From positions 13,330,001 to 13,394,000 of the forward strand of contig JANTQA010000047.1 of NCBI GenBank assembly GCA_027625915.1: a DNA stretch of 64,000 bases, read 5' to 3'. The notes below the pieces were generated by a model. The model worked only from the letters and a program-made list of their open reading frames with translations. It was not told the origin of the DNA and searched no databases. The DNA is from Anaeramoeba flamelloides. Taxonomy: Eukaryota; Metamonada; Anaeramoebidae. The translations under genes were made by a program, and so were the position numbers. Shown in pieces: positions 35,611 to 49,267 of the stretch; within the stretch, counting starts at the first letter, position 1, and the number at the start of each line of letters is the position of its first letter.

Positions 35611-38600
35611 ATGGTTGGATCTGGTCTGATCAATAAAAGAACAAATGGTCAACTTCCTTTAACAGGTGTCATAATCAAGGCACTTCTTCTGGATTTTGTT
35701 GGGAAAGTAACTGCTTTCCATGAATTTCAAAATAATTCTTCAAATCCAATCGAAACTATATTTGTGTTCCCCCTAAGTATGTGAATTTATTAGTGTCCGA
35801 TTCGCGATAAAAATGTTGACTATTTCCTTAACCTTACTTTTCTTTCTTACTCTAAAAAAAAAAAAAACAACAAAAAATACTTTCTTTTACTTGTTGCTGA
35901 TTCACCTCTGACCCAAAACAAATATAATTTAAAAAAAAAGATTCTCGTTGTATTGTGAATAGCTTTAAAGTTATCAAAGAAAAAACACAACACAAAGGGA
36001 AAATCGGAAACAAAGAAACAAATAGAGAGATTTATGAAGATCAAATAGCTGAAGGTAACACTCCAATCAAATTAGAACAAGAAAATAATGATCTGTTAAT
36101 TATAAATGTTGGTAATTTACAACCAAAGGAAAATTGTGTTATTATTCTTAGTTATATCATTGAGCTAGACATTGAACTAAACAACACCTATAGGTTACAC
36201 TTACCACAATCAATTTATCCCAAACACGTTCCCATCCGATCAGAGCAAAACTATTTTGACTCTGACTCTAGTTTTCTTCGTTTTACCAAAAAGGTTCCAT
36301 ACAGGATAATCTACCAAATGAAATTCAAAATGACTTGTGAAATTGAAAAAATATCTTCTGACACACACCATATGAAACCAAAAATTCAAAATAAAACAGC
36401 GTCACTAGAAATAATACCTAACGAAAATAATTACAAAAAAGATTTAATTCTCGACATAATTTTGAAAAAGAAGATCAAAACAGGATCAATTATTGGGATA
36501 AGTAAAACGTTTCTTAAAAATGAATTAAAAAAAGAAATTATTCGTAAGAAGAAGAAAAAGAAAAAAGAAGTGGAAAAGGAAAACGAAAAGGATAAGAAAA
36601 ACGAAAAGGAAAACGAAAAGGAAAAGAAAAAAGAAAAAGAAAAGGAAAAGGAAAAGAAAAAGGGTGAGGAAGAGGAAATTAAAAGAGAAAAAAAAGAAAT
36701 GGAGATTGAAAGAGAAGAAGAAAAAGAAATAAAAAGGAGTGAGAAAAAAAAATTAAATTCACAGATCACAAACCAGGATCTTAATAATAATTTCAGCCAT
36801 AATAAGATCAGGCTTTTAAAAAATAATCAAGATAATTTAAAAAAGGCAATAAAAATAACCAAACATTGTGCAATGCTTACCTTTTGTCCGGAAATTAATG
36901 AAGAATTTGTAAGCTCTGAAATTCTCTTTGTCCTCGATTTAAACAAAGTTTTTTATAGCTACCAATCAAAGAAAATTAAAGAATTAGTCTACCTGTGTTT
37001 GCACTCAATTCCTCACAATTGCCTTTTTAATATTGTTTCAATAAATGCCAAAATTAGCTTTCTATTCAACGAAAACAGCCAGAAATATAAAAATCAGACT
37101 TTAGACCAAGCGAAAGAATTTGTGAAAAAAATTCGACCATCATCAGATTTCAGAGAACTGAGATCTGCTTTTGAACAAATTTCGCAAAAAAAACAATTTC
37201 AAAATTATCCAAGACAAATATTGGTTTTTACAGACAGAAATGAATGGAACGCTAAACATATTTTCTCTTGTGTCAAGTAAGCATTTGATTTTCCATTTTT
37301 CATTTTATTATGGTGCAAATAACCCATTGACAACCTTTAATCCAATTACTAATTATTTAATTCAATACTTTTTCAAATTTACTATTTGAAGAGAGGAATT
37401 TACATATACATGCCAGGTTCAGATTTAAATTGACTTTTGAGGTTAGATCTTGAATAGTGTAAATAGCACAAAAATATTAATTGATTTTGTTTAAAAAATT
37501 TTGTTATAAAACATAAATTTGTGAGATAAACTGATTATTTTCTTATTAAAATTTGAAAAAATGATCTTTTTCTCATTTTTTTTGGTCAAGAAATTACATT
37601 TTAATCTCTCAGTATCTTCATAATTCTTTTTCAAAATATATTTAAAGAACCCTATTTCTTGTTTATATGCTGTTTTCATCCCATTGACATGTTTCTTTTC
37701 TCTCTCCAATGATTCAATATTATAATCAAGAGTTAAATTTCTGAAATGAGCTAAAGTTTAAAACATGCGTTAGCTACACCACTACACTTTAAAATTGATA
37801 AACTTGCTGGTTTACTCTCGACCATTAGACTTTTTTAGAAACCGCACCTTTTCAAATATTTCCAATTTATTTCATTTCAATTCATTTTCTAAAATTAAGT
37901 ACAAAAAAAAAAATAAATTACATACAAACTCTTGACTAAAATATCAACAAAATATATTTCACTTTTAGAATTCGAAATCATAAATACACAATTTATAATT
38001 AATCACTAATTTGAAAAATTATATTGAATTTCAATTATATTAGAAATTTACCAATTGATTAAAGTTAAAATTTACTAAAAGCAATAATTATCATATAAAT
38101 TCTTATTTTCTTCTTTTTCAACCAAAAACCTGTAATACTATATTTCTAAATACTATATATATATATATATATATATAATTAAACCCCATTCGACTCAAAG
38201 AAGACAAGCCAAAAATGAAAAATTCAATTTTTTTTAAGAATCAACCAAACGACGATTGTTTAGAAATAAGAGAAATAATAAAATTCTGATTATAGTTGAG
38301 ATTCATTAAAGAAATAACTAAACGAACTATAAATTTCAAAAAAAAAAAACAAATGTTAAAAAAATTTTTGGGACACTTTCATTGGAATTTATCGTGCAAA
38401 ATTTCTCTATTTCTTTAGAAAATTAAAATTGTTGATAATAAGATTTTTTTGAATACCAACTGTATTGATTTTAAAAGAAATTGCAAAGCCTCACTTTTCT
38501 TAATTTTAATTTGGATTTATAAGAATTTTTTTTATTCTTCAAATTGACTTTTTTGAAAAAATAAAAAATAGAAAAGAAAAAAAAAAAAGTAAAAAGCAAA

Positions 38601-41600
38601 AAACAAAAAAAAAAATTGATGAAATTAGAAAAAATGATTAGATCGAAGGGAAAAAAAAATAAAGTGTAAGGCAAAAATAAAAAAAAAATGTAAAAAATTA
38701 GAAAAAATTATCTAATCCAAAAATTGAATATTTATTTTGATAATAATAATGAATTTAACCCATAGAACATGTTCTATTTCTTCAATAAAAATGTACGCCT
38801 TTGACTTCAAAAGAGTTTTTATATGACTTAGAATCCGGGGATAATTTACTCTTTGCCCAAATCTTAAAATCGATTCATTATCAAAAAAAAGCAATATTTA
38901 GGAGAGCCAAGTTGTTTTTTTTTAAATGATTGTGAAGATCAAGTTAATAGAACCAGAAAGAAGGTAAAGATAAAAAATGTTTTCATTGATCAAGTTTACT
39001 ACTCACTACCAAAATAAAATTTTATTCACCATTTCTCATTTTATTTTTTTTTTAGAATCATATTTCGCTTTAGTACAGAGAGGGTTGCACACACCCAATG
39101 GTAAACAAAAACGTTAGTGCTCTCACTTTTCACGAACTATAAATGTAACCTAAAATTTCATAATCCATTTTGAGAAAAATAAAAGTCCTCTAATCAACCT
39201 GAAATACCTAAAGTATTCCAACTTCAAGACTCATTATTTCTTCATTGTCATTTAAAAAGAACCAATAGATACCTTTTACTTCTTGAATTGTTTTATTTAT
39301 TGCTAAAACAATAGCTAATTTTAGTACATTATCACCGGACTCAAATCACACTTTAAAAATTTTTTTGAAATTTATTTCGTTAATTTTCAAAAACAAGTCC
39401 AATTCCATGCATTCCTCATCAAATGATAAAACTTTTGTTTTGAAACTGATCAGCTTAAAATTTTTTTTACGAGAAAAAAAATTACACACTGCAAAGTTGG
39501 TATTTTTGAAAAAAATATGTTTGAAAAACGTAAAGCACTTCATTTAAAAATTGAAGGATTGTTTTATTGAACAAAATACCCAAAAGAAAAAAAAAATAAA
39601 ATAGTACTGAGATTGTAACGTAAGACATATATAAACAAGATAAAAAGATCTTTATTTTACTCTATTTTTTAAAATATTATTAACAATATCTTCTAATCAA
39701 CTGAATTGATATTGACTATTTTCAACATTTTTACGTGTACAAATTCTACTCTGTGAAGTGTGTCAAAAATTGATATCTCCGATAGGGGTAGGGGTGAGGA
39801 TATTTTTTTTGATCTTCATTCAGCAACATTCGCTAATTAAACTGTATTGAATTTTCCAATATAATAATTTTTTTTCTTTTTATTTGAGCAAAATATGGAG
39901 ATTTTGCTAAATTCCTTGAGAAAATATATTGACCCATCAAATAAATAGTGAAATCTTACAGGTTCTTAAAACACTTTTCAAAATGAAAAACATTTGAAAA
40001 TATATGATCACTATGGAACTTTGTGGGTGGAAACATATTTGATTTTTCTGAGTTTTATATATAAATAAATAGAGATAATTTAATAAAGATGATCTTTTAG
40101 ATTTTTGATAGAAGGTATCATAATGGATAATTTACCGAGCAAAAAAAAAATCGAAATATCTCTTAAAAAACATTTTTTAATATATATTTTTTGTTCATAT
40201 AACGATTATAAAAGCAATGGAAAAAATCAAAAAAGTGATAATTTGACAAAATTTCTACAAGAAAGCAAGTAAAAGCGACAGATGTACCCCCCCAAAAAAA
40301 AAAAAAAAAAAAAATATCAATTTTTGTCACACTCCCAGAGTAGAATTCGAATATAGAAAAATGGTGAAAATCCAAATTATCAATTTCTGTCAACTTAGAG
40401 ATATATTGAACTAGACCCCGAAAAACAATTCTGATAAAAAAGTCCAAGAATACTCAAAAGTAAGTATGTGCATCCAACAAACATTCACCACAAAATAATA
40501 ATCCAACAATACACATATTTACTGCTGTTTTACTACAACCAATTGATTTTCTAATTATATTAAACAAAATTGGGGAATTTATCATTATAACTAATAAATT
40601 CCAAATAATTTAGAAAATTTTTTCCATATCATTTATAAAATACTATTCAAGTTGGTTGAAAGTAATTCAATTGGATACATTGTAGAATGTGTTAAATTGA
40701 ATTATAATTCTTGAAAAATATAGTGAAAAAAAAAACGATAATTTAATTTTCATAAATTAGTAATTTGCAGAATTCTAAAATTAAAATTTTAACTTTTTTT
40801 TAAAAAAAAATTATTCTATGATCCGTATTATTAAAGAAGGAAGCACCTAATGGAATCTTAATCTACAACTCTAATGTCATACTTTCATGTTGATTTAAGG
40901 GATTACGTTCTGGTATTGAAGAATTAAAATAATTTATTTTTTTTGTTTTTAGTTTTTGTTACTTTAAAAAATACCCTTCATCTACACAGAGTTCCCATCA
41001 AGAGTAGTAGTATTTATTTATTGCAAAATTATTCATTGAAATTGAATAATTAGCAAATATTTACAAATTATTGACTTTTATGAAAAAAGAATGGAAGAAT
41101 TGTACCCTTATGCTTATTTTTCGGACTTGGTAAGTGACATTTTTCAAACAGTACAAAAAAAAAAGAAAAAAAGAAAAAAGAAAAAAAAAACGATCTGTTA
41201 CATGAAAATAATTTATTTTAATATTCAATTTCATAACGCAATCACTTAAACCAACATGAAAAGATGACATTTGAGTTGTATATTAAAAATTCATTTTGTC
41301 TCACCAACCTTAAGTTTTATTTTTTATTTTTTTTTTATAACAAATCAATTATTAAAAATTGTAGGGTTAAAATTATTTATTCATAGTGTATTTTTGAGAT
41401 CAACATATTTATTCAATTTTGAAAAAAACATTCAAATTTAATTTCAATTTCTTTATAAAAATTGAACAAAAAATTCAAAATAAACTAAAAATTATAATTT
41501 TCTCATAATTAGAATATGTAAAATAAGATCATTACTGTACTTTCCAAAAATTTTGAAATATTTTTGATTTTCCCTCAGATATTTTTTCAAACTATTTAAT

Positions 41601-44600
41601 TATTTTTTTTGTATTTTATTACTTTTCTTTTTTCTATTTCCATTCTACCTTTCCTTTGATGAAAAAATTATTTTCAGAAACTTGTTGGAAATATACAAAA
41701 TTATTTCCTATTTTTAGAAAAAACAATTTTCAAAGTGATCTTTTATTATTTTCTTATTTAATTTCATTCAATTTTTTTAATTAGACCCAATTTTATGAAA
41801 TATTTGAAATTATTTATTTATTTTTATTTATTTATTTATATATATATAATATATCTAAATTTAGAATAATTTCTACCAATACTAGATTTTTTACATTTGG
41901 CATTGGATCTTGCGTTTCAAGAAATTTAATTGATGGTATAGCAAGAATTGGAAAGGGGTATTCTGAAATGATAGTGACTGATAAGAATTTAAAAAAAAAG
42001 GCGATAACTCAACTTGAAAGGTCACTTCAAACAGAAATAACTGATCTTTATGTAAAATTCCACGATATGCCCAAACCAGAAATGGTCATTCCAACAAAAA
42101 TACCACCAATTTTCAATGGCACACATCTTCAACTTTTTGCATTTTTAAAAGAAAATTCTCCAAAAGGGTCTGTGGAATTAGGTGGTTATGGATCCAATGG
42201 AAAAGTAAATTGGATAATTGAATTGGATTCAACAAAAAAAAGAACAACCGAAATGGTTCATGCGTTAGCTGCAAAAAGAATTTTAACTGAATTAGAAGAA
42301 GGCTTTTCAACAATTTTTTCAAATAATAATTCCCAAAAAAAGAATATTAATATAAAAAACAAAATTCAAGAAATTAGTAAACAATTTAATGTTCTTTGCA
42401 ATTCAACCAGTTTTCTTACAATAAATAAAATAAATTTTAAAGGAAACCAGGGAGAAATGTTTACCAAAAGAATATCAATACTATATCAGAAAAAACATGA
42501 ATTAAATATTTTTCCTCAAAAAAAAAAAATAAAAAAAAAAAATAAAAATAAATTACCAAAAAGAAGTAGAAGAAAATTTTCAAGTTCAAGCCCAAATACA
42601 ATCAAATGCCCAGAAAAAATAAAAAATGCAGATAAAAGAAAATCAAAAACTAAACCAAAATCAAAAATTGCAACAAAAACAACAACAACTACTACTACTA
42701 CTACTAATACATCACTACAATCAAAAATCAAATCTAAAGGCGATAAAAATAAAAAGTTTACAAAACGCGGCAAAATAAGAAGAAAAAAAGCCTCTACTAA
42801 AAAGAATATCGGAACAAGAGGTATTACTCAGAAACAAATAAATAGCACAAGTTCTAAAAAATTTAATTTAATGAAACCAAATAATAATACGAATAATAAT
42901 AACAACAACAATAATAATAATAATACCAATAATAATAATAATGAAAAGAATAATGATGATAATAATAATTCACAAAATACAATAATCTCAAAAAATATTA
43001 TACAAATTGAAATAGAAAATAGAGAAAAAAATAAAATTGAAGACAAGCCAAACAAAAAAAAACCTAAACATCACCACAACCACCATAAAGATAACAATAT
43101 ATGCACTTCAAATATTAACAAATGTAGTTTAAAAGACTCAGATTATATTAACGATAAATTAACAAAAAATGATGAAAGAAAAATTTCGACAAATAAAAAA
43201 AATGGAATTATTAAAACAGATCAACCAATCATTCTTTTTAATAGTGCCCAAGAAATTACAACAAATAATTCTCAATCAAAATTTGATAAACATTTAACCA
43301 ATTCGCTTCAAGACAGTAGTAATATGCACATAACAAATTCCATTGAAATGGACGATGATGATTTAAATATTGATAGTAGTGAAACAAAACACGAGGATAG
43401 AATTATAAAGGATTTGTTGCAGGAAAATTTGCCATCAAATAATTCTGAGAAGATGGATCAAGATTGTACATTCCAATCATTGGGGAATGTGTATGTGCAT
43501 GGTGATTTTTCTTCTTCTTTAACCAAAAATAAGAATGATAAAGATCAAAATGAAAGTCGAATATATAATCATTATGATAGTGGGAGTGAAAGTGAAAGTG
43601 TGTCTGATGAGTCTGATGCGTTTGATGACTCTGATATTATTGATGACTCTGATGAATTTTATAATGATTTTGGTGATGATGATGATGAGAAAACAAACAA
43701 AGAAAAAAAAGAAAAATGTGTATTTAAAAATATCAAGAAAAATCTACAAAGTAAAAAAGGAAAAACCCCAAATGAATTAAATTTTTCTATTCAAGAACAA
43801 AATGAAAAATTACAAACATATAAAAAAAATATCAGTGGTTTAGATAAGAACTTTAGAAACGAGAGTATTGAAAATCATAATTGGATTACTAGTAATTTGA
43901 AAAGTGATTTTTATAATTTTCAAGATATCGAAAATTTTCAACAAAATATGGATTCCCTTGAAATTAAATTATTAGAAGATAATAAATTTACTATTAATGG
44001 AAAAAACAACAAAAAAACCACCCAATTAAATGAAAACCAGACATACTCCCCAACTGTAACATATGAAAACAAAGATTTAGCTATTTATAAACACAAAAAT
44101 AAAAGTGAAGATCAAAAGAAAAAATCTCAGATTCATAAACAAGAGGAACTTATAGTTGTCCCTAAAAAAATCTTCTTATCTAAAAAAAAAAAAGGAAAAG
44201 AATATAATTTTTCATATTTTTCATTTCTAAACAAATTATTTTCAAAAAAAAAGGTGAAAAAAAAGGCTAAGAAGAATAAGAAAAAATCATACAAACCAAA
44301 AGAAAGTAATACAGTCAATCAAAAAGAAGATCTACCAACAAACAATTTTAAAGAATTTGAAGATCAAAAAGAAAGAAAAATAGAAAAAGAAAAAGAAAAA
44401 GAAAAAGAAAAAATGATCATAACAGAAAAAGAAAAAGAAAAAGAAAAAGAAAAAGGCTTGGAAGAAAAAGAGGAAGAAAAGGAAGAAGAAGAGGAAGAAG
44501 AAAAAGAAGAAGAAAAAAAGATGGAAGAAGAAAAGGAAGAAGAAATAAAAGAAAGGAAAAAAAAGGATCTTAAAAAAAAAAAAAAAGAAAAGAAAAAGAA

Positions 44601-44919
44601 AAAGAAAAAACCAAAAACAACAATAGATGATATTATCCAATTACAGTCTGCAAAAGGAAGGTTTAAATATTCAGAAAAACTTTTTTCCTTCATTGGTTTA
44701 ACACATGAGTTTATTCAAAAAAGTATTCCAAAAGCAATAAAAAATTTTGATATTTGGAGCACAATTCTTGTTATTGCGTTCTTACGTAAAAATTTTAAAG
44801 ATTATAAAGTGGAATGGTCATTAATTTCCAGAAAATCAACACTTTGGATAAAACAAAAAATTGATTTTAGTGATACTAAAATTGACCAATTAATTCAGAA
44901 TGCTCTAAATATTATTTAA
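35611..44919 (+). CDS. VIT and vWA domain protein with long low-complexity region
   Basis: Exons 35611-35776, 35941-37276 and 41865-44919 join in phases 1 and 2 and give 1,518 residues. The VIT domain (about 10-165) shows LPLTGVIIKALLLDFVGKVT, NPIETIFVFPL, REIYEDQIAEG and LQPKENCVIILSYI. A Lys/Glu-rich insert (about 250-330) precedes the vWA domain (about 380-550), which crosses the second junction: SSEILFVLDL, HSIPHNCLFNIVSI, RQILVFTD, then NTRFFTFGIGSCVSRNLIDG and ARIGKGYSEM. The MIDAS motif DxSxS is replaced by DLNKV, so metal binding is doubtful. After about 620, Asn, Thr/Lys, acidic Asp/Ser and Glu/Lys tracts lead to a conserved C-terminal block (1418-1518, LQSAKGRF, DIWSTILVIAFL, WSLISRKSTLWIK) typical of VWA5-like proteins. 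Probably a cytoplasmic scaffold; role unknown. Confidence 0.9.
36540..36740 (+). repeat. Coding purine-rich (GAAAAG-type) repeat
   Basis: Imperfect GAA/AAG/AAC codon repeats encode the Lys/Glu (KEKEK-type) insert between the VIT and vWA domains. A second, longer purine block at about 44350-44620 encodes a similar tract near the C-terminus. On the opposite strand these give long but meaningless Ser/Phe-rich frames. Confidence 0.85.
38154..38177. repeat. (TA)n microsatellite
   Basis: About 12 TA units directly before the left end of the family-K element at 38183, echoing the TA context of the copy at 16943. Confidence 0.85.
38183..38817 (-). mobile_element. Family-K element in the vWA intron
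   Basis: The left part (ACCCCATTCGACTCAAAG onward, with ATTGTTTAGAAATAAGAGA) is the reverse complement of the right part of 55513-56068. The right part (38530-38817) matches window bases 30-249 in direct orientation and ends ACGCCTTTGACTTCAAAAGA. About 635 bases, non-coding. Confidence 0.5.
39211..39543 (-). pseudogene. Antisense relic resembling a leucine-rich-repeat protein
   Basis: On the minus strand 65 open codons end at a single stop (39346-39348), and the same frame continues open for 45 more codons to the next stop. The second part reads SGDNVLKLAIVLAINKTI, which fits the ribonuclease-inhibitor-type LRR pattern (GdeGakaLaeaLkxNktL), and is preceded by FLKINEINFKKIFKV. Further stops follow downstream. 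It lies inside an intron of a plus-strand gene. A decayed LRR-protein fragment is the best reading; the match is by pattern only. Confidence 0.4.
42870..42970 (+). repeat. (AAT/AAC)n coding repeat
   Basis: A run of AAT and AAC codons encodes the poly-Asn tract of the VIT-vWA protein. A shorter ACA/ACT run at 42680-42710 encodes poly-Thr. Confidence 0.9.
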
Positions 44920-47668
44920 ATTTATCTCTTTCGTTTTTTAAACACAATTGAAATATTTATTTAATATGAGTTTTTTATTAAGATATGTATATTAATCATT
45001 TAATTTAATTTTAAATTTCTGCCTTTTTTGTCGATATTTTTTATTTAGAAAATGAAATAAAAAGAATTTACTGATTAAAATTGTTAAAATAATAAAATAA
45101 AAAATTAAATGGGAAAATGAAAAGAAAAAAGTAAATGAAATCAATTTAAAAACACATTAAAAATTAATAATAATCATGAATAAGGTATATATATATATAT
45201 ATATATATACAATAGTTGTTATTTTTTTTAACTAAATGTAAAAAAAAAATAAAAAAATAAATTATCAAGAAGGAATAATATTGTTTGTATTTTTGGAAAC
45301 AATATACCTTCAAAATTCTTTATTCTTTTACAGAATAACATTTTGATTTTTTTTTTAAATTGATTAATTTTTGTTATAGAAACAGTCAGTTTCACCTTTA
45401 AAGAATAAACTTTACACAAAAAATTGTATTCATTCACATCAATAATTAAAACAAAATCCAAGATTAATAATAACTAGGTCTCAGAAAATTTTGGTCTATT
45501 AGGACTATATATTATTTTTTTATATAACTTTTAAAGACAACTTATTTATTTTGATGTGATTTTTTTTTATGATCAAGATTACTTTTATTTTTTTTTTGAG
45601 TTTGGAGAAATAATACTGATTGTTTCGATTTTATGTTTTGTTGTAATAAATAAAGCGAAGAGACTTTTTTGAGTGATGATTTTATTTATTTATTATTTTG
45701 AAAAAAATTATAACAGTAAAAAAAACACAATAATTGTTTAACTTATATTCGATCTTATATTCTTTATGGAAAAATATTTAGAGAAAAAATTAGACAAATA
45801 ATATTCTAAAAAGAAAAAACAATATAAAAAACAATAAAAAAATGAATCAAATAGTCTTTTTCATGAATTTAAATCACCCGGTCAGCTAAATAATATAGTT
45901 TAAGTAACAAATGTTTTTTAAAAATAAAATAAAAGTTTGTTCAGATCTAAAAAAAAATTTAAATTTCAAAAATTATGTTTTAACCAATGAAATATATGTG
46001 TTAACCTCATCTAAAAAATTTATTAATTCAAGTTAGTTTATTGAAATCAAAATTTTATCATGTTTTCTATAACAAAATAAAAAAAAAATAATCTTTGGGA
46101 GTTTCGTATCTAAATGGAACTCATTTATGGATATTTATAACTGATTCATAAAAAACTGATTTTTTATAAATAAACACACTTTTACGTTATTAATTACTTT
46201 TTCACAAATAAACAGTTTTTTTTATAGGAAAAGTTTGGGTTTTCACACTAAAATTCTCTTATTTTTGAACGAATAAAAAACATTTAATAATAGTTTTTTG
46301 TATAAAAATACCAAATTAATAACAAATTTTTTTAGTTTAAGATCTTGATTTGTAAAATCTATATAATTGGGAATAAAATAAAAGTATAAGATTGAAAACA
46401 ATTCATGTTGTACTTATTTGTAGAGTTCAATGAAAAGAAAAAATACAAAAAAAGAAAAATAATTTTTTTGAAACTGTTAATTAACATTCAAAATTCACAT
46501 ATAAACACATTTTGAGAAAACAACCAATTGAGAAAAAGATATTAAATATCAAGAATTGAATGTTTTTTTTTTTTCAAATTATATTTTACTTCCAAAAGAT
46601 AACTTCTCAAAAAGAATGGGGAATTTTTATTCTATCTCAGTGGTTTTTTTTGGCCAAAACATTTAACTTTAATTTTAGAATTTCATTTAAAAATAAAACA
46701 ATTAAAAAAATAATAACAAAAAAGAATATAATATGATTTTTAAACAGTCACCCTTAATTTGTATTGTTTGTTTTTTCAATTGAAAATCTCTAAAAATTAT
46801 TTTTTTTTCCTTTTAGTTTTCCAGATAGTTTTAACTATCGAATTTACAATTGATCATCAGATATAGAAATAACAAAACAATTGATACTATCCATAATATT
46901 TTATTTTATAACAAAATAGGGCAAAACGAAAGATACAGAAAAGAAAATTTACCTTAAATGTTTATTTGAGTTGATTAAAAGTATGGTTAAATCTGGAAAT
47001 CAAATCAGAACAAAATTAAGTAATTGTTTTGAAATGATGTTTTTGTATTTTTTTATTTTGATTTTTCAAATGAAAAATTTTTTTGACTTAATTTTGTTTT
47101 ATTCAACAATTATTTCATATTTTACAGAGTTTATATTTAATGCAATGGTTTATAAATTCTAAACTTAGCTTTTCTACAGAATTGAAAAACTATGAAAAAA
47201 TAATTTATGAAAAAATGATTATTTTATTTCCCTCAAAAATTGGTTCTTTCAAATTACTTTTTGTCTCGGGAATCGAATTTCTTGTGATAAAACATCATTT
47301 GGTGGAATGAAATATATTTGCAAAATAAATGAAAATAGATATAAAAATTATATTACGGTGTTTTATTGTCTCGTAGAAATCATTTTATTTTCTTTTTTAT
47401 TACAATAAAGTGTTCAGATCTTAGGTATGAATTAAACAAAGAAAAACCACCTAAATCGTATAAGAGAACTTTTGGATTTTTGATTAAATATTTTACTATT
47501 TTAAGACCGAACAAAAAAGAAAACCTTTCTGAATAGACTAATAGAAAAAAAAAGAATAAAAATGAATAAAATTTTTAAAACAAAGTAAATTTTTTGAAGA
47601 TTTGTTTTTTTCACTTCTTAATTTGAATCAAAATAAACAAGAAATTGCGTTTGATTAATTTACCAATT

Positions 47669-47670
<2 letters not shown>

Positions 47671-47710
<40 letters not shown>
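47671..47710. repeat. (TA)n microsatellite
   Basis: Twenty uninterrupted TA units. Confidence 0.9.
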
Positions 47711-47714
<4 letters not shown>

Positions 47715-48363
47715 GTAAATTATTTTTTGAGATATTGATTTTGTAAATTTCATTTTAAAAAATATTATTATCAAAATTAACATGAAAAAGAATATTGCTT
47801 TGAAAATTAAAGGAATAATATTTAATAATTGAAACCAAAAAATAAAACCAAAAATTTCTACAGCCAAAAGAAAATAGAAAATAGAAAATATGACGCAAAA
47901 ATTAAAATCAGGGTTTAACTTTATTTACGGTTTAACAATTTACTCGAAAATAAAGTCTTTTAAAATCGTATATTATAATCGGAGAAATCTTGATTTTTCG
48001 ATAAAGTGTTTAAAAAATATGATATTTTTTTTAAAAAAATCCAAATTTTGATATTTTAAATGAAAAAGTAAAATAAAACTAAATTTTCAAGTGACTTATT
48101 AACTTTAAATGAAAAAAAAAAAACATTTTTTTTTACCGAGGTATTTTTTAAAAATAATTGTACAACTAACAGTGATATACATAATGGACTCAAAAAAGAA
48201 ATAACTTGAATTCTGATATTATCATCTTAGAATAAACTTTAATTATATTGAATAAAATGCGAATTAAAGTATATTATGTAAATAATACAGGTTGTAAACC
48301 TTTAATCCATTACTAAAATTTAACTCGTGTTTTTTTTCGGGCTTGAATATTCGAAGATAAGAA

Positions 48364-48366
<3 letters not shown>

Positions 48367-48394
<28 letters not shown>
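48367..48394. repeat. (TA)n microsatellite
   Basis: About 14 AT/TA units in intergenic DNA before the kinase gene. Confidence 0.85.
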
Positions 48395-49267
48395 CTACTC
48401 TGTTAATATTTAAACTGGCTTAGCGGTTAGATCTTATAACTAATATTAAAAATATTTAAACTTTTTGTTTTAAAAAAAATTTTATCATAATCAAAATATT
48501 TGTTAGAAATATGATTTATTTACTGTAAAAAAATTCATAAATGTTCTTTTTCTATTTTTTTTTTGTCAAAAATTTATATTTTAATCTTTCCATATCTTCA
48601 TAATTCTTTTGTAAAATTTCTATTTAAAGAAACTGTTTTCTTGTTTATATGTTGTTATCATCTTATTTATAAATTTCTTTTATTTCTACGGTTAGCCATT
48701 TTTTTTTTTTTGAACGAGTTAAAGTTTGATAATGGGTAAAAATATAAAAAAAATGTGTTAGTTAGATCACTGTATTAATTTTATCTAACTTGAAATTTTT
48801 AATTTTATATATTTGCACTTACACTGTAAAGATATTTATGTAATTAGCTGATGTATTTAGGCTAGTAATTCGACCTTTACGACTAACGACTTGTTAGCAT
48901 TAAATAATTTATTGAAAAATCAATATAACTCTTTGTTATTACTTTGTAATAAGTGTTTATTTACAACTTTTGAAAAAAATAAAAACTAGATTTTATACAA
49001 TTTTTTTGTCAAAAAATTAATTTGAATCAGTCAGTAAATGATCTTATTCACCGAAACTTAAAACAAAGAACATTATTTGTTTTATCTCTGAAAATTCATG
49101 TACAAAAGTTCCCCTTAATAATATCAATTTTTTTTAAAAATTATTTTTTAATCATTTTTTTCCTTTTTACCTCAAAAATAACATATCAAGTTATTGACCG
49201 TATACTCTAGTTTTTTAAATCTCTCTGAAGACTTAATTAACACTGTTCTGTTAAGAAATCCATTGTG

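Larger units (their letters stand above)
37277..41864 (+). other. 4.6 kb intron splitting the vWA domain
   Basis: Donor GTAAGC and acceptor TTTAG join exon 2 (ending in a partial Lys codon after IFSCV) to exon 3 (IISTNTRFF) in phase 2, restoring a normal vWA strand order. Within lie a TA microsatellite, a family-K element (38183-38817) and an antisense LRR-like pseudogene (39211-39543). The rest is AT-rich sequence in which I see nothing, apart from a poly-C/poly-A junction at about 40287-40313. Confidence 0.85.
44920..49267. other. AT-rich intergenic stretch
   Basis: No gene recognised. It holds TA microsatellites at 45186-45209, 47671-47710 and 48367-48394, and a family-A terminal remnant at about 45383-45430 (CAGTCAGTTTCACCTTTAAA). 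A plus-strand stretch at 47205-47408 is open without a start codon and has a protein-like section (RISCDKTSFGGMKYICKINE), but no motif I know. The last kilobase presumably contains the kinase promoter. Confidence 0.5.

Noticed and set aside
36431-36769. 112-codon minus-strand frame rich in Ser and Phe
   Set aside because: Exact antisense of the Lys/Glu repeat of the VIT-vWA gene.
42516-43055. Minus-strand Val- and Leu-rich frames
   Set aside because: Antisense of the poly-Thr and poly-Asn tracts of the VIT-vWA protein.
44332-44693. Two overlapping minus-strand frames of about 100 codons, almost all Phe/Ser/Leu
   Set aside because: Antisense shadow of the Glu/Lys-rich tract; low complexity only.
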